Positions 1 through 8,856 of a stretch of DNA of 37,312 nt are shown here, in pieces. Within the stretch, counting starts at the first letter, position 1. The number at the start of each line of letters is the position of its first letter. Origin of the DNA: Sulfuriferula multivorans (lineage in GTDB: Bacteria > Pseudomonadota > Gammaproteobacteria > Burkholderiales > Sulfuriferulaceae); contig NZ_BGOW01000047.1 of assembly GCF_003851125.1 (NCBI RefSeq), positions 1-37,312 on the forward strand, written 5' to 3'. A model generated the notes under the pieces. It did not search any database. It was not told the DNA's origin and saw nothing but the letters and a program-made list of their open reading frames with translations. Made by a program: the position numbers and the translations under genes.

Positions 1-158
1 AGATGGTGGGTATGGACCAGGTGGCGCTGGCGATGGAAAACATCAAGCAGGCCAGCGTGCAGAATGTCGCCGGCACCCGGCAGGCGGAAGTCGCGGCACA
101 AAACCTGCATGAACTGGGCCAGAAACTGGCCACATTAATCGGACGCAAGGCCGCCTGA
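1..158 (+). CDS. Methyl-accepting chemotaxis protein, C-terminal end only (5' truncated)
   Basis: The open frame enters from the left edge and ends at TGA 156-158, so only about 51 codons are visible. The residues (MDQVALAMENIKQASVQNVA, then TRQAEVAAQNLHELGQKLA) are the alternating hydrophobic/Gln/Glu heptads of the distal cytoplasmic coiled coil of a chemoreceptor. The chain ends in IGRKAA, with no CheR/CheB-tethering pentapeptide such as NWETF. The hybrid CheA gene begins 34 bases downstream on the same strand, which agrees with an operon in which this receptor feeds that kinase. The ligand-binding and signalling-tip regions are outside the window, so the input cannot be predicted. A CheW-binding coiled coil from another sensor is possible but less likely. 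Confidence 0.75.
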   Translation, partial: MVGMDQVALAMENIKQASVQNVAGTRQAEVAAQNLHELGQKLATLIGRKAA

Positions 159-192
159 GTGGACAGCCGAATACTGGAAACGGAACAAGGCC

Positions 193-2502
193 ATGGCCAA
201 ACAAAACGATGAATTTCTGAAAAGGCTGCTCGCGACGTTCCGGATCGAGGCGGACGAACATCTCCAGGCGATGTCGTCGGGAGTGCGCGAGCTGGAGAAA
301 ATGCCGGTTGGTGCACGGCGGGCGGAAATCGTCGAGCATATCTTCCGGGAGGCACACAGCTTGAAGGGCGCTGCCCGTGCCGTGAATCTGACGCAGATCG
401 AAGCGGTCTGCCAGCCGCTGGAAAGCGTGTTCGCGGCGCTGAAGAGCAATCAGCTCGCCGTCTCGCCTCCGTTGCTGGATCTCCTGCACCAGACGGTTGA
501 TGCCCTCGGCAGTTTGCTGGTTCCGCAAACCAGTGCGCCGGAAACCCGCAATCCGGTAATCGGCAGGCTGATTCGGCAACTCAACGATGCGTTGACAGGG
601 CCTTTGCCGGAACCCGCACAGCCGCAAGCGATTCCGTCGCCATCCACGCCCGCCACTCTGGATGACGCTGTCGAGGCGGGCAGTGCATCTTCACCCGCGC
701 CGCGGTCTCACAGCTTGATCTCCGAAACCATCAGGGTTTCCACGGCGAAGCTTGACGGCGTGATGCGGCAGGTTGAAGAACTGCTGTCCCCCCGGCTGGC
801 GTCAGGTCAACGCGCCAGGGAGCTGCGCGAGGCCGCTGCCCTGCTCGCAGGCTGGAAAAAGGAACGGGTGCGGATTCAGCCCACACTCAGGCTGGTCGAA
901 AGTTTATGCGAACAGGGTGGCAAGAACAACGAAGCCGCCAAGGGCCCGCAACAAATCCGCAAGCTGCTCGAATATCTGGATGTCGAACATGGCTATATCA
1001 AAACGCTCGAAGACCGTCTGGCGAAATTGAAGAAATCCGCCGAGCACGATCTGCGCACGCTGACCGGTATGACCGACAGCCTGCTGCACGACGTGAAGGA
1101 GATGCAGTTGCTGCCGTTCGCGTCGCTGCTCGAGATTCTCCCGCGCTTCGCCCGTGAATTGGCGCGCGAGCAGGGCAAGGAGATAGAGCTGGTGTTCCAG
1201 GGCGGCGAGATTGAAATCGATCGGCGCATCCTGGAGGAGATGAAGGATCCGCTCATCCACCTGTTGCGCAACGGCATCGATCACGGCATCGAAAAACCGG
1301 CGCTACGCCGGGAGAGGCAGAAGCCGCCGCACGGAACGATCAGCGTGGCGATCTCGCAACAGGATAGCGGTAAGGTCGAGATACGCATTGCCGATGACGG
1401 GGCGGGCATCGACGCCGCCAGTGTGAAGGCCGTGGCCGGCAGGCTGGGCATGGTTGCGCCCGAGATGGCGCAAAGCCTCGGCGAAGCAGAGGTGCTGGCG
1501 CTGGTTTTCCATTCCGGCATTTCCACCAGCCCGCTCATCACGGACGTCTCCGGGCGCGGGCTCGGCCTTGCGATCGTGCGCGAAAAGGTCGAGCGGCTGG
1601 GTGGCTCCGTCGTCCTCGAGTCCCGCCCCGGCAAAGGAACCGAGTTCCGTATCGTCCTGCCGCTGACGCTGGCCAACTTCCAGGGCGTCATCGTCCGCGC
1701 CGGCGGTCACCTGTTCATCATTCCCGCCATCAGTGTCGAGCGTGTGACGCGCGTAGCCAGCCAGAACATCCAGACCGTGGAAAACCGGGAAACGATCGCG
1801 CTTGATGATCAGGTGCTTGCGCTGGTCTGGCTCAGCGATGTGCTGGAACTGCCGCGCAAGGGCACGGCGGACGAATCAGCCGGCACCCTGCAAACAGTCG
1901 TGCTTGCACTGGGTACGCAGCGTATCGCATTCCGTGTGGAGGAGATCGTCGGGGAACAGGAAGTGCTGGTCAAGCCGCTTGGGCCGCAACTCACGCGCGT
2001 GCGCAACCTCGCCGGCGCGAGCGTGCTGGGGACTGGGGAAGTGGTGCCGGTTCTCAATGTTCCCGACCTGCTGAAGTCGGCCGTGAAGCGGGCGATGGCG
2101 CCGCTTGCACTCGCTGCCGAAAAACATGCGGAAACGGAGAAGCAATCCATCCTGGTGGTGGAAGATTCGATCACCTCGCGGGCGTTGCTCAAGAACATAC
2201 TCGAATCGGCAGGCTATCGTGTCACCACCGCGGTGGACGGTGTCGACGCCTACACCGCACTCAAGACCGGCACGTTCGACCTGGTCGTCTCGGATGTGGA
2301 AATGCCACGCATGGACGGCTTCGACCTGACGGCCAAGGTGCGTGCGGACAAGCAACTCGCGGAGCTGCCGGTGGTGCTGGTGACGGCGCTAGGCTCGCGC
2401 GAACACCGCGAACGCGGCATCGACGTTGGTGCCAACGCCTATATTGTAAAAAGCAGCTTCGACCAGAGCAACCTGCTGGAAGTCATCGGCAGGCTCATTT
2501 GA
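193..2502 (+). CDS. Hybrid CheA/WspE-type chemotaxis histidine kinase (HPt-kinase-CheW-REC)
   Basis: This 769-residue kinase should take signals from the upstream chemoreceptor and phosphorylate response regulators such as the CheB encoded downstream. Domains in order: an N-terminal HPt with phospho-acceptor His55 (EAHSLKGAARA); a Pro/Ser/Ala-rich linker, 135-175; a dimerisation/helical part, about 180-300; and a CheA-type ATPase, 350-490, with N box (HLLRNGIDHG, 356-365), G1 (DDGAGID, 401-407) and G2 (GRGLGLAIV, 454-462). A CheW-like domain follows (about 495-635), then a C-terminal receiver (652-769) with Asp658 in the acidic pocket, phospho-acceptor Asp701 (VVSDVEMPRMDG) and Lys753. No separate P2 domain is apparent. 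The layout matches WspE and the hybrid CheAs of non-flagellar systems. The ATG start at 193 is preceded by a purine-rich GGAAACGGAACAAGG. Confidence 0.93.
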   Translation: MAKQNDEFLKRLLATFRIEADEHLQAMSSGVRELEKMPVGARRAEIVEHIFREAHSLKGAARAVNLTQIEAVCQPLESVFAALKSNQLAVSPPLLDLLHQTVDALGSLLVPQTSAPETRNPVIGRLIRQLNDALTGPLPEPAQPQAIPSPSTPATLDDAVEAGSASSPAPRSHSLISETIRVSTAKLDGVMRQVEELLSPRLASGQRARELREAAALLAGWKKERVRIQPTLRLVESLCEQGGKNNEAAKGPQQIRKLLEYLDVEHGYIKTLEDRLAKLKKSAEHDLRTLTGMTDSLLHDVKEMQLLPFASLLEILPRFARELAREQGKEIELVFQGGEIEIDRRILEEMKDPLIHLLRNGIDHGIEKPALRRERQKPPHGTISVAISQQDSGKVEIRIADDGAGIDAASVKAVAGRLGMVAPEMAQSLGEAEVLALVFHSGISTSPLITDVSGRGLGLAIVREKVERLGGSVVLESRPGKGTEFRIVLPLTLANFQGVIVRAGGHLFIIPAISVERVTRVASQNIQTVENRETIALDDQVLALVWLSDVLELPRKGTADESAGTLQTVVLALGTQRIAFRVEEIVGEQEVLVKPLGPQLTRVRNLAGASVLGTGEVVPVLNVPDLLKSAVKRAMAPLALAAEKHAETEKQSILVVEDSITSRALLKNILESAGYRVTTAVDGVDAYTALKTGTFDLVVSDVEMPRMDGFDLTAKVRADKQLAELPVVLVTALGSREHRERGIDVGANAYIVKSSFDQSNLLEVIGRLI

Positions 2503-2606
2503 GCGGCGGCCGTCCGCATCGGCGTTCGATGCAACGGCAACCATGGTCTAAATATTTTTGTGGAAAAAAACGTGCCGAACCTACTATTCGTGAGTATGCG
2601 AACTTG

Positions 2607-3938
2607 ATGAAAGCGATTGCCATGGCCCGCTTCCATGCACTGCAACTCTCTTTACGCATGCGTTTCACCCTGGGGCTCGGCGCGGTGCTGCTGCCGTTTC
2701 TGTTGGCGGCTGCCGTGGGTCTGTTTTATCTTTTGCCGCGTCTGGTCGATCCGCTGGAAGACATCGTCAGAGAAGTCACCGAGGAGATGAATCCCGTGAT
2801 GCATCTTCAAGCGGATTTGCTCACGGCAGCCATGCCGGTCAACGATTACCTCGTCAATGGCGATCCAGGAGAGTTAATGCGGTTCATTCAACTGAGCCAC
2901 CGGGTGGAGCTTGCCTTCAAGGAGGCCGCGCCGGAGCGATTCTCCCTGGCGCAGGAGCGCGAGCTGATCGTATCCGCCCGTAGGGAATGGCAGGAGGCCA
3001 GGCAGATCGGTGAGGCGCTGCTGCGTTTGCGCGATCCCATCGGCGATCCGCAAGCCGCGCTTGAAATGAAACGTTTCGATGCGCATGTCTATCTGTCCGT
3101 GGGCCTGCTGGAACAGATCCACGATATTTCCCGCCGGTTCATCGATGCGGATCGGGCAACAGCTCGTGTCACCAGGACACGCAGTATCTTGATCACGTTC
3201 GGTGCTTTCACGGCAGCGCTGACAATCTCCCTGCTGGTCAGCGCTACGCTGGCCCGCTCTGTCCTCACGGGTGTGGACGCCCTGCGCCAGGGCGCCGCGC
3301 GCCTGTCCGCAGGCGAGCTTTCCCACCGTGTAATCCTGGCGCAGCGTGACGAACTTGGTGAACTCGCCACGGCGTTCAATGCCATGGCGGAGAAGCTGGA
3401 ACAAAACCAGAAAGTGCTCTATGAGCTCGCGACCCGCGACGGCCTCACCGGCCTCTACAACCACAACACATTCTATACGTTGCTCGCCGACGAACTCGCA
3501 CGCGCCCAGCGCTTCAAGCGGCCAGTTGCGCTGCTGATGCTCGACATTGACCACTTCAAGCACGTCAACGACACGCATGGACATCAGGCGGGAGACACCA
3601 TTCTCAAGGGACTGAGCGAACTGTTGAACCATCAGGCGCGCGTCATCGACCGCGTATGCCGCTACGGCGGCGAAGAAATCGCTGTCATCCTGCCGGAGAC
3701 TGATTCCGACGCTGCCGCCGATATCGCCGAGCGCCTGCGCGCCAGCGTGGAAACGCAGCCGTTTGACATCAACACGGGCGCGCCTGTACGCATTACCGTC
3801 AGTATCGGAGTCGCGTCCTGGCCGCTGCATGGAGACGGTGCGGACACGCTGGTCGCGGCCGCCGATGCGGCCCTGTACGCAGCCAAACGGAGCGGCAGAA
3901 ACCGGATTAGACGTTATGAACCAATGCGCCAGGGATGA
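2607..3938 (+). CDS. Membrane diguanylate cyclase (two TM, HAMP, GGDEF)
   Basis: Predicted to make c-di-GMP from two GTP. From the ATG at 2607 it has 443 residues: a TM helix near 20-44, a helical periplasmic sensor of about 145 residues, a second TM helix near 193-218, a HAMP linker (about 220-270) and a C-terminal GGDEF domain. The catalytic signature is GGEEI (354-358, in RYGGEEIAVILP), with Ile where Phe is usual. Five residues earlier lies RVID, a good RxxD inhibitory I-site, so product inhibition is expected. The frame stays open back to a TTG at 2499 that overlaps the kinase stop as TTGA, which would add 36 residues; ATG 2622 is also possible. In the classical Wsp system the cyclase is the soluble REC-GGDEF protein WspR. 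Here a HAMP sensor replaces the receiver, so direct phosphorylation by the kinase is not expected. Confidence 0.9.
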   Translation: MKAIAMARFHALQLSLRMRFTLGLGAVLLPFLLAAAVGLFYLLPRLVDPLEDIVREVTEEMNPVMHLQADLLTAAMPVNDYLVNGDPGELMRFIQLSHRVELAFKEAAPERFSLAQERELIVSARREWQEARQIGEALLRLRDPIGDPQAALEMKRFDAHVYLSVGLLEQIHDISRRFIDADRATARVTRTRSILITFGAFTAALTISLLVSATLARSVLTGVDALRQGAARLSAGELSHRVILAQRDELGELATAFNAMAEKLEQNQKVLYELATRDGLTGLYNHNTFYTLLADELARAQRFKRPVALLMLDIDHFKHVNDTHGHQAGDTILKGLSELLNHQARVIDRVCRYGGEEIAVILPETDSDAAADIAERLRASVETQPFDINTGAPVRITVSIGVASWPLHGDGADTLVAAADAALYAAKRSGRNRIRRYEPMRQG

Positions 3939-3998
3939 ACATATGCAGAAGCTTGCACAATTCATCGTTTCGGGAAAAAGCACAATGAGGCAACGCCT

Positions 3999-5060
3999 TT
4001 GATCAACGTCCTGGTAGTGGAAGATTCGCCCGTGGTGCGTGAATTTCTCATTCACGTTCTCAGCGCGGACCCTGGGATCCGGGTAGTCGGCACGGCACTC
4101 GATGGCGAGGAGGCGCTCGATGCCGTGCGCCGCTATCGGCCCGACGTGATCACGATGGACATCCACATGCCGAAAATGGATGGTCTGGAAGCCACGCGCC
4201 GGATCATGGAAACCGATCCGACCCCCATCGTGATCGTGAGCGGGAGCACTGATCCGCACGAAACTACAATGATGTTTCGCGCCATGGAAGCGGGTGCTTT
4301 GGCCGTACTCATGCGGCCAAGCGGCATCGGCCATCCGAATCATGAAACCACCGTGAAGGAGCTGGTGCAGACGGTGAAACTAATGTCGGAAGTCAAAGTG
4401 GTGCGACGCTGGCCCCGCGTGCGGGGCGATGCGCCGGTTCCGCGCCCGGTAGAGATGGGGCTTGCGCGCGCACCGGCACAGGTGCGGATCGTTGCCATCG
4501 GCGCTTCAACCGGCGGCCCGCCGGCGCTCCATACCATACTGGCGGGATTGCCGAAGACGTTTCCGGCGCCGGTATTGATCGTCCAGCATATGGCGGCTGG
4601 CTTTATCCATGGATTCGTCGAGTGGCTGGCACAGTCGGCCAGCCTGCCAGTGCATGTCGCCATCCACGGCGAGCTTCTTCTTCCCGGCCACGTCTACATT
4701 GCACCCGACGAGTACCAGATGAAAGTGGAACGCAGCGGTAACATCGCCCTGACCCGGGACGCGCCCGAAAACGGGCTGCGCCCGTCGGTGTCTTATCTTT
4801 TTCGTTCGATTGCCGATAACTATGGGTGCAACGCCGTCGCCGGCCTGCTCACCGGCATGGGACGCGATGGCGCCGAGGAACTGCGGCTATTGAAAGAAAG
4901 GGGCGCGGTTACCTTTGCCCAGGATAAGGACAGTTCGGTCGTGCACGGCATGCCGGGCGCAGCGATCAGGCTTGATGCGGCAACCTTTGTCCTTGCCCCG
5001 GACAAGATTGCTGCAGTGCTGGTGAATCTGGCGAACCACCGAGGCAAAAATGGAGCGTGA
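3999..5060 (+). CDS. cheB: CheB-type chemoreceptor glutamate methylesterase / response regulator
   Basis: This 353-residue protein removes methyl groups from, or deamidates, chemoreceptor side chains and so resets the array. The N-terminal receiver (2-120) has the acidic pair at Glu8-Asp9 and phospho-acceptor Asp54 (ITMDIHMPKMDG). The usual receiver Lys before Pro is Arg106 here (LMRPSGIGHP), a change I associate with a CheB subfamily. After a linker of about 40 residues comes the esterase domain (163-345) with a full catalytic triad: Ser170 (IGASTGGPP), His197 (VQHMAAGF) and Asp290 (GMGRDGAEE). The start is TTG at 3999, with a GAGG stretch about 10 bases upstream. No matching CheR lies in the window; it would be expected upstream. 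The gene is followed three bases later by the multi-domain PDE gene, so co-transcription is likely. Confidence 0.92.
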   Translation: MINVLVVEDSPVVREFLIHVLSADPGIRVVGTALDGEEALDAVRRYRPDVITMDIHMPKMDGLEATRRIMETDPTPIVIVSGSTDPHETTMMFRAMEAGALAVLMRPSGIGHPNHETTVKELVQTVKLMSEVKVVRRWPRVRGDAPVPRPVEMGLARAPAQVRIVAIGASTGGPPALHTILAGLPKTFPAPVLIVQHMAAGFIHGFVEWLAQSASLPVHVAIHGELLLPGHVYIAPDEYQMKVERSGNIALTRDAPENGLRPSVSYLFRSIADNYGCNAVAGLLTGMGRDGAEELRLLKERGAVTFAQDKDSSVVHGMPGAAIRLDAATFVLAPDKIAAVLVNLANHRGKNGA

Positions 5061-5063
5061 CGC

Positions 5064-8000
5064 ATGAAATCCCGAAAGAACAACGGCATTGAAATTCTCA
5101 TCGCCGAGGACAGTCCGACCCAGGCAGAAAAGTTGCAGTATCTGCTCGAGGAACGCGGCTATACGGTGGTGACCGCACCCGACGGCAAGCAGGCACTGGT
5201 GGCGGCGCGGCGGCACAAGCCGGCGCTGATCGTGAGCGATGTCATGATGCCGGAAATGGACGGCTTCGCGCTGTGCGGTGAAATCAAGCGTGACGAGCAG
5301 CTCCAGGACGTGCCGGTGATCTTGCTCACCACACTGTCTGACGTGCGGGACATTATGAAGGGGCTGGAGTGCGGAGCCGACAATTTTATCCGCAAGCCAT
5401 ACGAAGAGCGCTACCTGCTTGCACGGGTCGACTACTTGCTGATGAACAACGAGCTGCGCAAGAACCAGAAGATGCAGATGGGCGTGGAAATCTATCTCGG
5501 CGGACAAAAACATTTCATCACCGCTGAGCGGCAGCAGATCGTGGACCTGCTGATTTCGGTCTACGAGGAAGCGGTGCACATCAGTGAGGAGCTGAAGGCG
5601 CGGCAGCGCGAGCTGGCCGACTCGAACAGCTCGCTTAGCTGCCTCTACCACGTCGCAGAAGGGTTGAATCGCGCAATGAGCGAACGCGAAGTGTGTGACC
5701 AGGTGTTGGAGCGGGTAATGGAGTTGCCGGGTGTGCAGGCGGGTTGGATCTCTCTGTGGGAAAACGATACTTTCCGGACCGCGGCGGTACGCAACCTGCC
5801 GCCGGCGTTGCTGGGCGAAGGCGCGATGGAGGGCTTGTGCGAATGCCGACGCCGCTTTCTTGCAGGAGAGCTGGATCATGTCACCAATATTCTGGAGTGC
5901 GAACGGCTGAAGTATGCCAAAGGCGACACGTATGGCCTGCGTTACCATGCTTGTGTACCACTCTGGAGTGGCGACCGGAGCCTGGGCGTCATGAATCTGG
6001 TGGGAGCAGATCAGGGCTTGTTCAAAGACGATGAACTGGAGACGCTATACGGAGTCGGGCACCAGGTGGGTATCGCGCTGGAGCGTACCCGGCTGCATGG
6101 GCATCTGGAGCAGCTGGTGGAAGAGCGAACCGCGGCGTTAACCACAGAAATCGCCGAGCGCAAACGTATCCAGGAAGAACAGGCGCGGCTGGTGGCGATC
6201 ATCGAGGCCACACCCGACATGGTAGGTACGGCGAGTCCGGACGGCCGCTTGCTCTATATCAATCAGGCGGGTCTGAGGATGCTGGGGTACGAGAAAGGTG
6301 ACGACGTTTCTACGCAACAGATCAAGGACCGTCATCCCGGCTGGGCTGGCAAGCTGGTGCTGGAAGAAGGCATCCCGCATGCTCTCCGTCATGGTACCTG
6401 GAGCGGGGAAACGGCATTCCTGCGGCGCGACGGGAGTGAAGTGCCTGTTCTGCAAGTGATTATCGCGCACAAGAAGCCGGATGGATCACTGGAATACTTG
6501 TCCACAGTCGGGCATGACATCACTCAACGCAAGGAGCAGGAATCAAAGATCAATCGCCTCAACCGCATCTATAGCGTGCTCAGCGGCATCAACACCACCA
6601 TCGTGCGTGTCCGGGAGCGCCAGCAACTCTTCGACGAAGCCTGCCGCATCGCGGTGGAGCACGGCAAGTTCACGTTCGCGTGGATCGGCACACTTGACGC
6701 GGACACGCTGCAGGTCACCCCGGTCGCTAGGGCAGGCCGTGACGATGGATACCTGGCCCGGATCAACCTGACCGCCACGGAAGATGCACCAGGAAATTGC
6801 CATCTGACGGCACGTGCCCTGACCCAGCAGCAACCCGTCATCTGCAACGACATTGCCACGGACGAAGCCATGCAATCGCTGCGTGCCGAGGCGTTGCAGC
6901 GCGGCTATCGTTCCGTGGCGGTGTTTCCGCTGCTGCTGGAAGACCGGCCGGTGGGCGTATTCGTGCTGTATGCCCCGGAAACGAACGTTTTCGACGCGGA
7001 GGAGATGCGGCTGCTGGTCGAGATGGCCGGCGATATTTCATTCGCGCTGGATCATCTTGAAAAAGAACAGCGCCTCAATTATCTCGCCTATTACGATGCC
7101 GTCACCGGTTTGCCGAACCGGACCCTGTTCTTGGATCGTGTCACCCAGAAAATCAATGCGGCACACCGCGATCGCAAGGTGTTTTCCGTGATCATGCTCG
7201 ACCTCAACCGGTTCAGCAGCATCAATGAAACCCTGGGCCGGCAGGCCGGCGACGAGCTGTTGCGGCAGATCACGCAGCGGCTGCAGAGAACACTCGTTGA
7301 AACGGATATCCTTGCCCGTTTTTCAGCCGATTACTTCGGTATTGCCACCCGCTACGACGATGAAAATGTAAACATCGTTCATATCCTGGATGGCGTGTTG
7401 TCCGTGATTCAGAATCGGTCGTTTGTGATCAGCGGACAGGAGTTGCGAGTTTCGGCCAGGGCAGGAATATCGACTTATCCAGCCGATGGCGAGGACATCG
7501 AAGCTCTTTTCCACAATGCCGAATCAGCGCTGAAAAAAACCAAGCTCTCCGGTGACAAGTATCTGTTCTATACCCCCGCATTCAATGCGCTGGCTGCGGA
7601 GAAATTGTCGCTGGAAAACAAGCTGCGCCGTGCGCTGGAGCAGGAACAACTGGTACTACATTACCAGCCCAAGATCGATCTCAACAGCGGACAGATCAGC
7701 GGGCTGGAAGCCTTGCTGCGCTGGAACGACCCCGAGACTGGCCTGGTGCCGCCGCTGCAGTTCATTCCATTGCTTGAAGAAACCGGCATGATTCTGGAAG
7801 CGGGGCAGTGGGCCCTGGAAAAAGCAGTATCGGATTCACTGGCGTGGTTGGCGAAAGGACTGCCCTCTCCGAGGGTCGCCGTGAATGTGTCACCGATCCA
7901 GTTACAACAGAAAAATTTCGTCAGCATGATAGAAGGCGTGGTGAAGGGCAATGGGGATGTCGCCAGCAGGCTGGAACTCGAGATCACGGAGAGCCTGGTC

Positions 8001-8381
8001 ATGCAGGATATTGTGGCGAATATCCAGAAACTCCGGATGATCCGGGAGATGGGTGTGGAGGTGGCGATCGACGATTTCGGTACCGGTTATTCCTCGCTCA
8101 GCTATATTGCCAAGCTGCCGGTCAGTGCCTTGAAGATCGACCGGGCGTTCATCATGAACATGACCAGTAATTCCGACGATCAGAGCATTGTGTCCACGAT
8201 CATCTCGCTGGCCCATTCCCTGAATATGCGGGTGGTCGCGGAGGGCGTCGAAACCGAGGATCAGGCAAAACTGCTGCGCTTGCTCAAATGCGACGAGATC
8301 CAGGGATTCCTGTTCAGCCCGGGGGTGCCTGCGGAACAGATTGAGCGATTTCTGCGCGAGCGGAAATCCCTGTTGGGATAG
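5064..8381 (+). CDS. REC-GAF-PAS-GAF-GGDEF(degenerate)-EAL c-di-GMP phosphodiesterase
   Basis: This 1105-residue cytoplasmic response regulator is predicted to hydrolyse c-di-GMP. Domains: receiver (8-130, phospho-acceptor Asp59 in VSDVMMPEMDG, Lys111), GAF (about 190-345), coiled coil, PAS (375-490), second GAF (505-665), GGDEF (670-835) and EAL (850-1100). The GGDEF signature is replaced by SADYF (754-758), so cyclase activity should be lost, although GTP sensing may remain. The EAL domain looks active: EALLRW (Glu882), NVSP (Asn941), ELEITES, DDFGTGYSS (1003-1011), LKID and AEGVE with IQGF. The ATG at 5064 follows cheB after three bases and a GGAG. The upstream kinase may phosphorylate Asp59, setting PDE activity against the HAMP-GGDEF cyclase of the same operon. 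Confidence 0.93.
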   Translation: MKSRKNNGIEILIAEDSPTQAEKLQYLLEERGYTVVTAPDGKQALVAARRHKPALIVSDVMMPEMDGFALCGEIKRDEQLQDVPVILLTTLSDVRDIMKGLECGADNFIRKPYEERYLLARVDYLLMNNELRKNQKMQMGVEIYLGGQKHFITAERQQIVDLLISVYEEAVHISEELKARQRELADSNSSLSCLYHVAEGLNRAMSEREVCDQVLERVMELPGVQAGWISLWENDTFRTAAVRNLPPALLGEGAMEGLCECRRRFLAGELDHVTNILECERLKYAKGDTYGLRYHACVPLWSGDRSLGVMNLVGADQGLFKDDELETLYGVGHQVGIALERTRLHGHLEQLVEERTAALTTEIAERKRIQEEQARLVAIIEATPDMVGTASPDGRLLYINQAGLRMLGYEKGDDVSTQQIKDRHPGWAGKLVLEEGIPHALRHGTWSGETAFLRRDGSEVPVLQVIIAHKKPDGSLEYLSTVGHDITQRKEQESKINRLNRIYSVLSGINTTIVRVRERQQLFDEACRIAVEHGKFTFAWIGTLDADTLQVTPVARAGRDDGYLARINLTATEDAPGNCHLTARALTQQQPVICNDIATDEAMQSLRAEALQRGYRSVAVFPLLLEDRPVGVFVLYAPETNVFDAEEMRLLVEMAGDISFALDHLEKEQRLNYLAYYDAVTGLPNRTLFLDRVTQKINAAHRDRKVFSVIMLDLNRFSSINETLGRQAGDELLRQITQRLQRTLVETDILARFSADYFGIATRYDDENVNIVHILDGVLSVIQNRSFVISGQELRVSARAGISTYPADGEDIEALFHNAESALKKTKLSGDKYLFYTPAFNALAAEKLSLENKLRRALEQEQLVLHYQPKIDLNSGQISGLEALLRWNDPETGLVPPLQFIPLLEETGMILEAGQWALEKAVSDSLAWLAKGLPSPRVAVNVSPIQLQQKNFVSMIEGVVKGNGDVASRLELEITESLVMQDIVANIQKLRMIREMGVEVAIDDFGTGYSSLSYIAKLPVSALKIDRAFIMNMTSNSDDQSIVSTIISLAHSLNMRVVAEGVETEDQAKLLRLLKCDEIQGFLFSPGVPAEQIERFLRERKSLLG

Positions 8382-8395
8382 GCTGAAAGAGAAGG

Positions 8396-8493
8396 AAGGC
8401 AACCGATGCGGTGTTTCGCCCTACCTCAATCAGCCGAACAGCGTCCTGTTTGAATTCGAGGGTGTACTGCGCGCATCGTTTTACTTCACTCAT
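8396..8493 (-). pseudogene. IS3-family transposase orfA remnant (N-terminal fragment)
   Basis: Read on the minus strand from ATG 8493, the frame gives MSEVKRCAQYTLEFKQDAVR followed by LIEVGRNTASVAF. This matches the usual beginning of IS3-family OrfA helix-turn-helix proteins (the pattern QYTLEFKxEAVRL with E-GG). The similarity stops near 8396, about 15 bases after the stop of the EAL gene; beyond that the frame runs antisense into the PDE gene. No orfB, terminal inverted repeat or target duplication was seen. This is a scar from an old insertion or rearrangement at the end of the signalling operon. Confidence 0.6.
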
Positions 8494-8499
8494 TGCATT

Positions 8500-8811
8500 C
8501 TTCTTGTGCCGATTGTAACAATCAGCTAAGAGAAACGTTTTTCGGAGGCAAGATCAGTCGCAAACTGGCAAAGCAACTGACGGATTTGAGGATGAAGGAT
8601 GTTCCGGTACCCATGCAAGTGATGGGTCAGTTTGGCGCGCGATTCAACGCGTTATGGACTGTTTCCAACCTTACAGCTTGCCTCGCTACACAAGGGTCGG
8701 CCGTCATCATCCCGACATCTGTGACTGTGTTCCACCTTATTTATTCATCTACCTATTGACAGGGGCACCCTGCAAGCAAGCCTTCACAAACCTGAAAGAA
8801 ATATTTTTTCC
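8500..8811. other. Non-coding stretch between IS3 remnant and IHF-like gene
   Basis: Short frames occur here (for example 8493-8759 on the plus strand), but none has a recognisable product, a convincing ribosome site or typical codon use. A small dyad (GATTG-TAA-CAATC) lies near 8511. With the IS3 fragment on its left, this is probably degraded mobile-element DNA plus the leader of the next gene. Confidence 0.4.
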
Positions 8812-8827
8812 TGGCACGTATCGTGCT
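8812..8827 (+). promoter_or_regulatory. Possible sigma54 (-24/-12) promoter of the IHF-like gene, or a small hairpin
   Basis: TGGCACGTATCGTGCT resembles the RpoN consensus TGGCACG-N4-TTGC. The GG at 8813-8814 and the GC at 8825-8826 are separated by exactly ten bases, and the coding start is 30 bases further on. The same bases form the dyad GCACG-TAT-CGTGC, so a hairpin or repressor site is an alternative reading. Confidence 0.35.
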
Positions 8828-8856
8828 CTATTCCGGCAAACAAGCCATTACTCGAC

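Noticed and set aside
2874-4343. 489-codon open frame on the minus strand
   Set aside because: It lies antisense to the GGDEF and CheB genes, both of which have full family motifs; the protein has no recognisable domain.
4887-5948. 353-codon minus-strand frame
   Set aside because: It is the antisense shadow of cheB and the REC-GAF gene; its His/Arg/Gln-rich composition is typical of shadows in GC-rich DNA.
8493-8759. 88-codon plus-strand frame in the gap before the IHF-like gene
   Set aside because: No ribosome site, no family resemblance, and its beginning overlaps the IS3 remnant.
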